Assembly: GCA_041694215.1 (NCBI GenBank)
Contig: JASMTO010000119.1
Coordinates: 1 to 5,420, forward strand
Direction of reading: 5' to 3'
Source of the DNA: Flexistipes sp041694215
GTDB taxonomy: Bacteria > Chrysiogenota > Deferribacteres > Deferribacterales > Flexistipitaceae
DNA length: 5,420 nucleotides
Notes under the pieces: generated by a model
What the model saw: the letters and a program-made list of their open reading frames with translations, nothing else
Told to the model about the DNA's origin: nothing
The model's database searches: none
In this document: positions 1 to 5,058 of the stretch, one piece after another
Layout: each line of letters starts with the position of its first letter
How positions within the stretch are numbered: the first letter of the stretch is position 1
Program-made: the position numbers and the translations under genes

Positions 1-372
1 ACTTCCATTGTCTAACTGTAAATTTTTAAAAACTCTTTCTATTAGCCCCATTTGTTCAAGTCTCACCAAAGATCTCTTTATTTGTTCTCTTGAAAGACCA
101 AACTGGTTTTCAAATGACTTGTATGAACGCTGGAGCATATTTCCTTTAAATCTTTTTTTGTACCCTTCAAAATTACCAGTAGTCTCATCTTTTACTGCTA
201 TCCCTCTGTAATAAAAAATAATTTCTGATAAAATCGTTATCGCATTCAAGTCAGGCTTTCCATTTGGTCTGGTTATCTGAGAATACCAATTATGAGGAAT
301 TATATTACCTTCAAAGTTTATCTTTGATATTTCTAATACTTCATTTGTTACCTCACTAAGTATTTCTGACAT
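1..372 (-). CDS. Winged-helix replication-type protein, 3' end cut by window edge
   Basis: The first 124 codons are visible and remain open to the left edge; the gene starts with ATG at 372 and reads MSEILSEVTNEVLEISK. The start is fixed by AAGGAG at 378-383, 5 nt upstream. Another ATG at 376 sits too close to that site and hits a stop after six codons. Residues about 25-53 contain a HNWY...GKPDLNAITILSEIIFYYRG stretch, and residues about 82-117 form a likely winged helix (QFGLSREQIKRSLVRLEQMG, then LIERVF). As I recall the family, this N-terminal layout occurs in putative replication or DNA-binding proteins of Firmicutes phages and plasmids; this was not searched. The first 25 bp overlap the end of the upstream winged-helix gene in another frame, so the two are probably translationally coupled. 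A role in replication initiation or its control is inferred. Confidence 0.78.
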   Translation of the reverse strand, partial: MSEILSEVTNEVLEISKINFEGNIIPHNWYSQITRPNGKPDLNAITILSEIIFYYRGIAVKDETTGNFEGYKKRFKGNMLQRSYKSFENQFGLSREQIKRSLVRLEQMGLIERVFKNLQLDNGS

Positions 373-815
373 TCATACTCCTTATGATATCCTAGGGACT
401 GTAAATCCCGATTTATTTTTTGCAAATTGACTCTGTATTGTTTTGTTTTATCGAAACGATATTTTGGGTCTGGATTATCTCTTTCAGAAAGCCAACCATT
501 TTTTACTAAATATTTTATATATTTTCGTATAGTATCTTTTGTGTATTTCTTTTTTTCACCATTTTTACTATGCACAAAAAGCATACATTCTTCACACAAA
601 TCTTCTGCTTTTTTCCAAAACCAACCATGCTTAAAAGAAATATCTAATTCTTCTCCCCGACGTATTTGTTCTTCCTGAATAAATCTATCAAAATCCTCAA
701 CCTTGCGAGACCAGTAGATAAATTGTTGCAAAAGAATCGCTATTCTGTAGTCACCCGTAAGCTCAACCATTTCTTCTTTTATAACAACTCTTTTAAGTTT
801 CTTTTGAGAAGGCAT
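348..815 (-). CDS. Winged-helix protein of phage/plasmid replication type
   Basis: A 155-residue protein starting at ATG 815 behind an AGGGGA-like ribosome site about 6 nt upstream. It begins MPSQKKLKRVVIKEEMVELT. Residues about 23-48 (DYRIAILLQQFIYWSRKVEDF) look like the helical opening of proteins encoded beside replication genes in phages and plasmids. Residues about 90-131 (YTKDTIRKYIKYLVKNGWLSER, then a wing, then KTKQYRVN) look like a winged helix-turn-helix. The protein is lysine-rich, as expected for a DNA binder. It overlaps the downstream winged-helix gene by 25 bp and has its own promoter candidate at 924-952. Binding at an origin or partnership with the next gene product is inferred from family resemblance and position; no enzymatic motif is visible. 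Confidence 0.8.
   Translation of the reverse strand: MPSQKKLKRVVIKEEMVELTGDYRIAILLQQFIYWSRKVEDFDRFIQEEQIRRGEELDISFKHGWFWKKAEDLCEECMLFVHSKNGEKKKYTKDTIRKYIKYLVKNGWLSERDNPDPKYRFDKTKQYRVNLQKINRDLQSLGYHKEYECQKYLVR
378..383 (-). promoter_or_regulatory. Ribosome binding site deciding the start at 372
   Basis: AAGGAG on the minus strand lies 5 nt before ATG 372 and only 1 nt before the competing ATG at 376. It lies inside the end of the upstream coding region, the usual arrangement for coupled genes. Confidence 0.7.
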
Positions 816-923
816 AAGTAATCCCCTATGTTTTGTTTAAATTCATGCTATGACCTTTGATTTACTTTTTTTGTGGTACTTACTTTTAATTTTCTCCCAA
901 AAAATTACCTGTAACTAACATAG

Positions 924-952
924 ATTATAACAATTCTTTAAAAACCTGAAAA
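924..952 (-). promoter_or_regulatory. Sigma-70-type promoter for the winged-helix genes
   Basis: On the minus strand TTTTCA (947-952) and a perfect TATAAT (924-929) are separated by exactly 17 bp, about 110 bp upstream of the start at 815. The -35 box matches TTGACA at four of six positions. This would let the two winged-helix genes be transcribed separately from the ribbon-helix-helix gene just upstream. The leader between promoter and start (816-923) holds no supported gene; it contains a loose repeat of AAAAGTAA. Confidence 0.55.
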
Positions 953-961
953 AGTAGTAGT

Positions 962-1174
962 TTATCCATTTTTGCTTACCTGAAATTCTTTACTAATCTT
1001 CTCTATTTGATTTTTTAGAACTTCTGGGAAATTTCCTGTTGGATACTCCAAAGACGTATTAACAATTGTTCGTATTATTGCACTTTTATTGGTTATCATA
1101 GATTCTGATAGTCGATCTAAAAATTTAACAGTTTCAGGATCAAAATTAACTGGAATTAATATTTTTTTACTCAT
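962..1174 (-). CDS. Small ribbon-helix-helix (CopG/Arc-like) DNA-binding protein
   Basis: A 70-residue protein starting at ATG 1174 with AGGAG 6 nt upstream. Residues 5-11 (ILIPVNF) fit the DNA-contacting beta strand, residues 13-26 (PETVKFLDRLSESM) helix A, and residues 30-43 (KSAIIRTIVNTSLE) helix B, which is the order and spacing of the ribbon-helix-helix fold. Such proteins bind DNA as dimers of the fold and often control plasmid copy number, partition or a neighbouring toxin. No toxin gene is adjacent, so an antitoxin role has no support here. It is the first gene of the leftward group and lies directly behind a promoter carrying a 21-bp-spaced direct repeat, which suggests autoregulation or control by the divergent XRE protein. 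The tail (residues 46-70) is lysine- and glutamate-rich without a recognisable domain. Confidence 0.8.
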   Translation of the reverse strand: MSKKILIPVNFDPETVKFLDRLSESMITNKSAIIRTIVNTSLEYPTGNFPEVLKNQIEKISKEFQVSKNG

Positions 1175-1209
1175 TTATTACTCCTGTCAGCAATTATATA
1201 ATATTTTAT

Positions 1210-1239
1210 ATTACATATATTATGCTCAACATTACATAT
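1210..1239. repeat. Direct repeat ATTACATAT, two copies 21 bp apart (candidate operator)
   Basis: ATTACATAT occurs at 1210-1218 and 1231-1239, start to start 21 bp, or two helical turns, so both copies face the same side of the DNA. The second copy runs into an 8-bp palindrome ACATATGT (1234-1241). One copy touches the -10 and the other the -35 of the leftward promoter. A related TACATAT lies at 1320-1326, just before the -10 of the rightward promoter. The sequence is very AT-rich, so some similarity is expected by chance. Confidence 0.45.
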
Positions 1240-1244
1240 GTCAA
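1217..1244 (-). promoter_or_regulatory. Promoter for the ribbon-helix-helix gene
   Basis: On the minus strand a perfect TTGACA (1239-1244) is followed after 16 bp by TAATAT (1217-1222), about 43 bp upstream of the start at 1174. The -10 matches the consensus at four of six positions. The repeated ATTACATAT elements overlap both boxes, so this promoter is probably repressible. Confidence 0.55.
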
Positions 1245-1265
1245 TATTAAAATAATATTTAATAT
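1244..1265. repeat. Inverted repeat ATATTAAA / TTTAATAT in the divergent region
   Basis: Eight-bp arms at 1244-1251 and 1258-1265 are separated by 6 bp, just upstream of the leftward -35 box. It could be part of the operator array, but A+T richness makes chance quite possible. Confidence 0.25.
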
Positions 1266-1306
1266 CATATTTTAACACTTTTAAATTATTATTTTTCTTT
1301 ATCTTC

Positions 1307-1336
1307 TTGTGAACAAAGCTACATATAACTTATAAA
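1307..1336 (+). promoter_or_regulatory. Promoter for the XRE repressor and ImmA-like gene
   Basis: TTGTGA (1307-1312) and TATAAA (1331-1336) are 18 bp apart; the boxes match consensus at four and five of six positions. Transcription would begin near 1343, giving a leader of about 67 nt that contains the 26-bp palindrome. A weaker alternative inside the palindrome (TTGCTT at 1351 with TATGTA at 1373) was considered. Confidence 0.45.
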
Positions 1337-1362
1337 GGCTCTCAGTCGTATTGCTTGAAATT

Positions 1363-1388
1363 ATTAAATACTTATGTAAGTATTTAAT
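1363..1388. repeat. 26-bp palindrome upstream of the XRE gene (candidate operator)
   Basis: Perfect 12-bp arms, ATTAAATACTTA (1363-1374) and TAAGTATTTAAT (1377-1388), flank a 2-bp centre TG. It ends 21 bp before the XRE start codon and lies downstream of the proposed promoter. Its size and symmetry suit a dimeric helix-turn-helix repressor acting on its own gene. The same sequence in RNA could form a hairpin near the ribosome site at 1400-1403. Confidence 0.6.
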
Positions 1389-1409
1389 TAAATAACAACA
1401 AGGTTAGAA

Positions 1410-1811
1410 ATGACTGATATAAATAGCGAGCAATATAAAAAAATTATAGGCGAAAATGTAAAATTTTGGCGTAATATTCGTGGATTAAAGCAAAGCTTTA
1501 TTGCAAAAAAAATTAATGTAAAGCAATCTTACATATCACAGTTAGAAACAGGAAAATTTGCTCCTTCCCTTGATTTTTTACAAAAAATTGCAAACTTACT
1601 CCAGGTTGAAATCGAAGATTTAATAACACACCAGCCACACAGAGATTTAGTGCTGGAACTATATGAAGATAAAAGCCTTGACCCGCCGTTAAGCGACAAA
1701 GAACTTAAAGACCTGCTTTCAATCAGATTCAGAAGCAAAAAACCTAACGTAAATTATTTTTATTTTACCCTTGAATTGTTAAGGGGTGGAAAAACTTTCT
1801 TCACTGAGTAG
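1410..1811 (+). CDS. XRE-family helix-turn-helix repressor
   Basis: A 133-residue protein starting at ATG 1410, with AAGG at 1400-1403 as ribosome site. Residues about 13-72 form a classic lambda-Cro/C1-type domain: QSFIAKKI (28-35) is the second helix, QSYISQLETG (39-48) the recognition helix, and SLDFLQKIANLLQVEIEDLI closes the bundle. The C-terminal 60 residues (PPLSDKELKDLL, then YFYFTLELLRGG) resemble no protease or ligand domain; in related repressors such tails often serve dimerisation or are the target of an ImmA partner. The gene opens a rightward unit with an ImmA/IrrE-type gene 47 bp downstream, the arrangement of ImmR/ImmA in ICEBs1. It probably represses element genes and itself through the palindrome at 1363-1388 or the repeats near 1210-1239. 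Which operator it uses cannot be told from the sequence. Confidence 0.88.
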   Translation: MTDINSEQYKKIIGENVKFWRNIRGLKQSFIAKKINVKQSYISQLETGKFAPSLDFLQKIANLLQVEIEDLITHQPHRDLVLELYEDKSLDPPLSDKELKDLLSIRFRSKKPNVNYFYFTLELLRGGKTFFTE

Positions 1812-1845
1812 GAAGAACAAAAGAAGAAAAAATAATTTTTTAATT

Positions 1846-1850
1846 GGAGG
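1846..1850 (+). promoter_or_regulatory. Ribosome binding site for the GTG start at 1859
   Basis: GGAGG lies 8 nt before GTG 1859. An in-frame TAG at 1853-1855 rules out any earlier start, so GTG is the only reasonable initiation codon. Confidence 0.65.
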
Positions 1851-1858
1851 GTTAGGAA

Positions 1859-2404
1859 GTGGGGGCTTCTACATTCGAAGAAATTGAGCCACACATCAGC
1901 GACTTAATTACAGCCTTAGAAGGGTTTACATTTACAAGAAAAGATGTCGTAGAAATAGTTGCTGGAGAAATAAAAAAGGTACTATTCAGTACAAAACCAC
2001 CCTACAGAGCTGGCGATATCCTGGAAAAACTCGGAATAGAAACTGTAGAATTTAAACCGCACAACCTAAACATAATCGCTTCCAAGTACGACATTGACAT
2101 TGAAGAACTTGACGGGATATATTTCGGCAACGGAAAAAAGGTTGTCTGTACTAACAAAAACAAAAGTGAATTTACGAAAGCCCACGAAATTTTTGAATAT
2201 CTTTTTTACGGTTTCAGAGGGTATAAAGAAAAACATTTCAACTGCGGAGCTGCTGAATTTCTTATGCCGGAAGAAGAATTCAAGGATGAAGCTTTAGGCT
2301 ATGGGTATAACCTTCACGAACTTCGTGAAATTTATTCCAAAATGTCGCTATTAAATACAAAGAAGATTTCAAAAAACTCAGAAATAATGTCAAATGTAAT
2401 CTAA
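1859..2404 (+). CDS. ImmA/IrrE-type metallopeptidase-like protein, altered motif and frameshifted end
   Basis: Reads 181 residues from GTG 1859. ImmA/IrrE proteins are zinc peptidases that cleave or inactivate a partner XRE repressor. Family landmarks are visible: a PPYRAGDILEKLGIE opening (residues about 48-62), GIYFGNGKKVVCTNK (85-99), the helix KAHEIFEYLF (107-116) where HExxH is expected, and NCGAAEFLMPEEEF (128-141), the counterpart of the ExxAN-FA-LLMP motif. Two oddities stand out. The second motif histidine is glutamate (H109, E110, E113), while the downstream metal position appears to be H126. From about residue 162 the reading frame leaves the family pattern, which resumes in the -1 frame to 2457. 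A one-base loss from the A run at 2339-2342 explains this. The product as read may be inactive, so the gene may be a decaying copy. It is cotranscribed with the XRE gene. Confidence 0.72.
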   Translation: MGASTFEEIEPHISDLITALEGFTFTRKDVVEIVAGEIKKVLFSTKPPYRAGDILEKLGIETVEFKPHNLNIIASKYDIDIEELDGIYFGNGKKVVCTNKNKSEFTKAHEIFEYLFYGFRGYKEKHFNCGAAEFLMPEEEFKDEALGYGYNLHELREIYSKMSLLNTKKISKNSEIMSNVI

Positions 2405-2457
2405 AACACGAATACAATATTGGCAAGGATTACACTATTTGGCTGGAATGGAGATAG
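2341..2457 (+). pseudogene. Off-frame C-terminal part of the ImmA-like protein
   Basis: In the -1 frame relative to the gene from 1859, codons from AAT 2341 to TAG 2455-2457 encode 38 residues: NVAIKYKEDFKKLRNNVKC followed by NLKHEYNIGKDYTIWLEWR. This follows smoothly from LREIYSK, where an ImmA-type protein continues with a helix-rich tail, whereas the zero frame gives MSLLNTKKISKNSEIM and stops at 2404. Five instead of four A residues at 2339-2342 would join the halves into a protein of about 199 residues. A true mutation, a sequencing error and a ribosomal -1 shift are all possible; no strong slippery heptamer or downstream stem was seen. Confidence 0.6.
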
Positions 2458-2462
2458 TCTGC

Positions 2463-2469
2463 AAGGAGG
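2463..2469 (+). promoter_or_regulatory. Orphan Shine-Dalgarno sequence without a gene
   Basis: A perfect AAGGAGG stands just after the ImmA-like reading. The GTG/ATG at 2469-2474 is too close and leads only to MPRVSNV and a stop at 2493-2495. It may mark the start of a gene removed by deletion. The rest of 2458-2577 holds no supported gene, only a weak stem (2499-2506 with 2514-2521) that lacks a T run. Confidence 0.3.
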
Positions 2470-2577
2470 TGATGCCAAGAGTATCGAACGTTTAGCTTTG
2501 GTTTTTATTTAAAAAAAACCACAAAAATTTGTTCGTTTAAAACTTATGTTATTCTCAATACTTTTAAGGAGGAAAAT

Positions 2578-4116
2578 ATGAGAAAATTGTTTTTACTGTT
2601 ATTATCGCTTTTTTTTGTGGGATGTTCTGCTACCTCTGGTTCTCATTTGTCAGTATTGAGCGGAAAGGTAGAGAAACAGCATCAAATCGATAACTCCTCT
2701 ATAAGGGGAAAAGTCGCATCTTTGGATAGTATGGAATATATGTATGCTGAACACCCGATTTATGTTTACAATGTAGACAAGAATACCTTTTTTGTTCCTG
2801 TGGGCGGACATTTTGTTGAGCTATTAAACTACAAAATATTACAAATTTGCAGAAAGTTAGGCGGATCAGCAATAGAGGAAACTATTGTTACAGATTCTTT
2901 TACCGGTGAAAAATCAATAAAAAAATCAAAAGCTAATTCTGATTCAGATTACTGGGAATGTGTTAATAATAAGAATAATTTCACTGTTGCTAAAGGTTAT
3001 TCTCTTATTAAAAGACTTAAACCCAATGATAAAAAATATTACTCTGCACCGTTCATAGTTGTTGAGACTGAAAAACCGGAAAAACCCCAGTTATCACACG
3101 TGCAATATAATTACCTTATTGCTGATAAAGAAATTTTTCATTCAGTAACAAAGTTACTGAATGAAAAATTCAGTATGATGACTGCTGTTGGTGGCGGAAT
3201 AGCTCTCTCTCATGATAAGATTGGATTAACAGACCTGGAAAAGCTTGCTGATGGTTCTTATGAACAGACTTTTTCATATGATCCTGACACTTCCGTTGTC
3301 GATGCTGTTAGAGATTTCGGTATTTTAGCTGATTTGAATGCTTACTGTTCATACAAAGGTGGATATTTAAAACCTTTAACAACAAATAAAAGAAGAATGT
3401 TGATAGAGTTTGGTAAGCATATTTCAAATAAAGTAGTCTACCAGTGTAATTCAAAAAGCTCTCCTTTTTATTTTAAATTTGACTATGCAACATTAGCAAA
3501 AGAAAAACCTTATAAAATCATTCTCAGAAAAGGCTTTTACTCAGATATTGATAAACAAAAAACTAAATCTGCCTCGGCTAATTTAAATTCTAATCAGCAG
3601 GTAAGCAATACTCTTAAACAGACTAATAAACCTCAGAATAAGTCAGGACTTAAAGCAATTCTGGCAGAAAAATTAGCACAAAAAATGAACTCTGCTAATG
3701 TTAACTCAACACAACTCATTAATACAGTTAGCTCCGAGACCCCGCACGCAGTAATGGATAACCCTAACTATGTTCTCGATATTTATTGGATTAGGCAGAA
3801 TGGTGCTTGTGAGAATATTGCAGTTACTAAAACTTATAAAATCAGCAACGATCTCACCGAAATACAAAATTACCTAAGATGTAACGGACAAGTTAAAAAA
3901 ATACAAAATACAAACCTGCCGGTTAGATTGCCCGATAATCTAAGACAGCAACAAAGCTCGTTTTTGAACAAAACTATAAATTCCGGAAGCTTTGTTTATG
4001 CTGATACATACTCAGGAATAACAGTTATTGGGAGAAAAGCTGATGATCATTGCAAAACTTATTTGTTTTACATGAAAGGAAACAAACTCTTAAAAGCAGT
4101 TCAAGGCGGTTGTTAA
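2578..4116 (+). CDS. Large exported lipoprotein with paired cysteines, function unknown
   Basis: A 512-residue protein from ATG 2578, with AAGGAGG at 2566-2572, 5 nt upstream. Residues 1-15 (MRKLFLLLLSLFFVG) are a lipoprotein signal peptide; Cys16 would be lipid-modified and is followed by Ser, not Asp, which in proteobacteria permits outer-membrane sorting. I do not recognise the family. Eight further cysteines fall in four successive pairs (91/128, 257/290, 411/435, 492/512), as expected for disulfides in the cell envelope. The first two pairs share a C-x3-GG start (CRKLGG, CSYKGG), suggesting an internal duplication. Residues about 326-385 are an N/S/K/Q-rich linker dividing the protein into two halves. 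No membrane segment beyond the signal and no catalytic motif are seen. No clear promoter was found, but the gene has its own terminator and no partner on its strand, like a cargo gene. Surface exclusion or adhesion is only a guess. Confidence 0.85.
   Translation: MRKLFLLLLSLFFVGCSATSGSHLSVLSGKVEKQHQIDNSSIRGKVASLDSMEYMYAEHPIYVYNVDKNTFFVPVGGHFVELLNYKILQICRKLGGSAIEETIVTDSFTGEKSIKKSKANSDSDYWECVNNKNNFTVAKGYSLIKRLKPNDKKYYSAPFIVVETEKPEKPQLSHVQYNYLIADKEIFHSVTKLLNEKFSMMTAVGGGIALSHDKIGLTDLEKLADGSYEQTFSYDPDTSVVDAVRDFGILADLNAYCSYKGGYLKPLTTNKRRMLIEFGKHISNKVVYQCNSKSSPFYFKFDYATLAKEKPYKIILRKGFYSDIDKQKTKSASANLNSNQQVSNTLKQTNKPQNKSGLKAILAEKLAQKMNSANVNSTQLINTVSSETPHAVMDNPNYVLDIYWIRQNGACENIAVTKTYKISNDLTEIQNYLRCNGQVKKIQNTNLPVRLPDNLRQQQSSFLNKTINSGSFVYADTYSGITVIGRKADDHCKTYLFYMKGNKLLKAVQGGC
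3132..3170. repeat. 18-bp perfect inverted repeat with 3-nt loop inside the lipoprotein gene
   Basis: Arms AATTTTTCATTCAGTAAC (3132-3149) and its exact complement (3153-3170) enclose AAA. It codes for EIFHSVTKLLNEKF (residues about 185-198) without breaking the frame. No T run follows, so it is not a typical terminator. As RNA it would be a very stable hairpin; as DNA it could extrude a cruciform. Confidence 0.85.
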
Positions 4117-4124
4117 AAAACAAT

Positions 4125-4161
4125 ACTCTCATGCCTGACTTTTGTAGTTGGGCATGAGAGT
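4125..4161. terminator. Bidirectional intrinsic terminator between convergent genes
   Basis: A 15-bp stem, ACTCTCATGCCTGAC (4125-4139) against GTTGGGCATGAGAGT (4147-4161), has only two wobble pairs and a 7-nt loop. On the minus strand it is followed, after 4 nt, by a run of six T (complement of 4115-4120), which ends the antirepressor transcript. On the plus strand a broken T-rich tract (TTCTTCTT) follows, ending the lipoprotein transcript. Confidence 0.85.
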
Positions 4162-4167
4162 TCTTCT

Positions 4168-5049
4168 TCAAAAAGGAAAATCATCGCAATTAGACATTTT
4201 TTTGTATTTTCTGATTTTTCTTTTCCGGTTTGATTCGTCCACAGTTTTTGAAGTTTCTATATAGCCTTTTCTATCAAGAAAATTGCATATCGTTCTTACA
4301 AAACTTGTTGATGTACCTACTTTTTCAGCTATTTCGCTTGCTGTCATGAATTCTGTTGCTGTTTCAAGTATCTTATCCATGATTTCAGCCCTGTGTCTGC
4401 AATATTCCTCCATTTCATCAAGTGTTCTTTCAAGAAGTGGCATATGATATATACGCAAATCATCAAGGCTGTTGATTCCCAATTTTCGTAAAAGTGTTCT
4501 CAACAAATATTCGCTGGTCATCAAAGTCATATCAGACAATTCTGCAATCTTATCCACTGTATTGGAGACAACTTCCTCAAGAGTCATCCAGATATCGTGG
4601 TCGTCCATGAATTCCCCGGTGTCTTTTTCAAGCATCTTCGCAAGATTTTTCTCCAAATCCAAGATGCGTTGCTCAAGCTGTTTAGTATACTCTACTGTCT
4701 GACTATTCGGAATATAATGTCCTTTTTTGCGGATTGTAGGTAGAACTTCAGCAGTGACCCATCTCTTGAATTTTTTTGCTTCTTCTTTCCTGCTCCTCAG
4801 TATCAGAGAATACAACCCGCTCTCGTTAATTATTGTTAACTCTTGTTTTCCTCCAGGGGTGTAACGAACCGTTACCCCCTTGTCATCTTCGTCTACATGG
4901 TCATTTAATGCTTTGCTGGAGTTTTTGTACTCCAAAGCCTTGCACACATCCTTTCCTACAAACCAAATATCCCCGTCGATCTCCTGAACCCTGACGAGCT
5001 GATCCTCAAAATCGAAAGGTATCAAACTTTTTTCTTGTGTTTGTTCCAT
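4168..5049 (-). CDS. BRO-N phage-type antirepressor with C-terminal winged helix and SSB-like tip
   Basis: A 293-residue protein starting at ATG 5049 behind AGGGGG, which overlaps the stop of the upstream gene. Residues about 9-108 are a BRO N-terminal domain, shown by GDIWFVGKDVCKALEYKNSS, HVDEDDKG, INESGLYSLILRSRKEEAK and RWVTAEVLPTIRKKG. Residues about 118-142 (TVEYTKQLEQRILDLEKNLAK) look like a short coiled coil. Residues about 235-270 (MTASEIAEKVGTSTSFVRTI, then CNFLDRKGYIE) form a winged helix. BRO-N proteins of phages and mobile elements act as antirepressors or DNA-binding regulators. The last five residues, DDFPF after a lysine/arginine-rich stretch, copy the C-terminal tip of single-stranded DNA-binding protein. 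It follows a transglycosylase gene by 9 bp and so is probably in its operon, and it ends at the shared terminator. A target such as the XRE repressor is an inference from shared location. Confidence 0.88.
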   Translation of the reverse strand: MEQTQEKSLIPFDFEDQLVRVQEIDGDIWFVGKDVCKALEYKNSSKALNDHVDEDDKGVTVRYTPGGKQELTIINESGLYSLILRSRKEEAKKFKRWVTAEVLPTIRKKGHYIPNSQTVEYTKQLEQRILDLEKNLAKMLEKDTGEFMDDHDIWMTLEEVVSNTVDKIAELSDMTLMTSEYLLRTLLRKLGINSLDDLRIYHMPLLERTLDEMEEYCRHRAEIMDKILETATEFMTASEIAEKVGTSTSFVRTICNFLDRKGYIETSKTVDESNRKRKIRKYKKMSNCDDFPF

Positions 5050-5058
5050 GATTTCCCC

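Noticed and set aside
8..211. Plus-strand open frame of 67 codons
   Set aside because: It is antisense to the partial winged-helix gene, which has a good ribosome site and family-like sequence; no ribosome site precedes the plus frame.
427..678. Plus-strand open frame of 83 codons
   Set aside because: Shadow of the winged-helix gene on the other strand; phenylalanine/serine-rich low-complexity product.
885..921. Minus-strand frame of 11 codons starting just after the TATAAT box
   Set aside because: Too short, no ribosome site, and its ATG falls at the expected transcription start.
961..969. Possible DnaA box (TTATCCATT)
   Set aside because: It differs from TTATCCACA at two positions and has no companions, so an origin is not supported.
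962..1174. Ribbon-helix-helix gene as the antitoxin of a toxin-antitoxin pair
   Set aside because: No toxin-like gene adjoins it on the same strand; the next gene is 146 bp away and is a winged-helix protein.
1529..1738. Minus-strand open frame of 69 codons
   Set aside because: Shadow of the XRE gene; serine/leucine-rich with no ribosome site.
2094..2297. Plus-strand open frame inside the ImmA-like gene
   Set aside because: Different frame from the family-like reading and no ribosome site.
2448..2495. Tiny frame MEIVCKEVMPRVSNV overlapping the off-frame ImmA stop
   Set aside because: Only 15 codons, and the strong ribosome site lies inside it, not before it.
2499..2521. Stem TGGTTTTT/AAAAACCA as a terminator for the XRE operon
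   Set aside because: The stem is AT-rich and no T run follows it, so termination is not supported.
4472..4702. Plus-strand open frame of 76 codons
   Set aside because: Antisense shadow of the BRO-N antirepressor.
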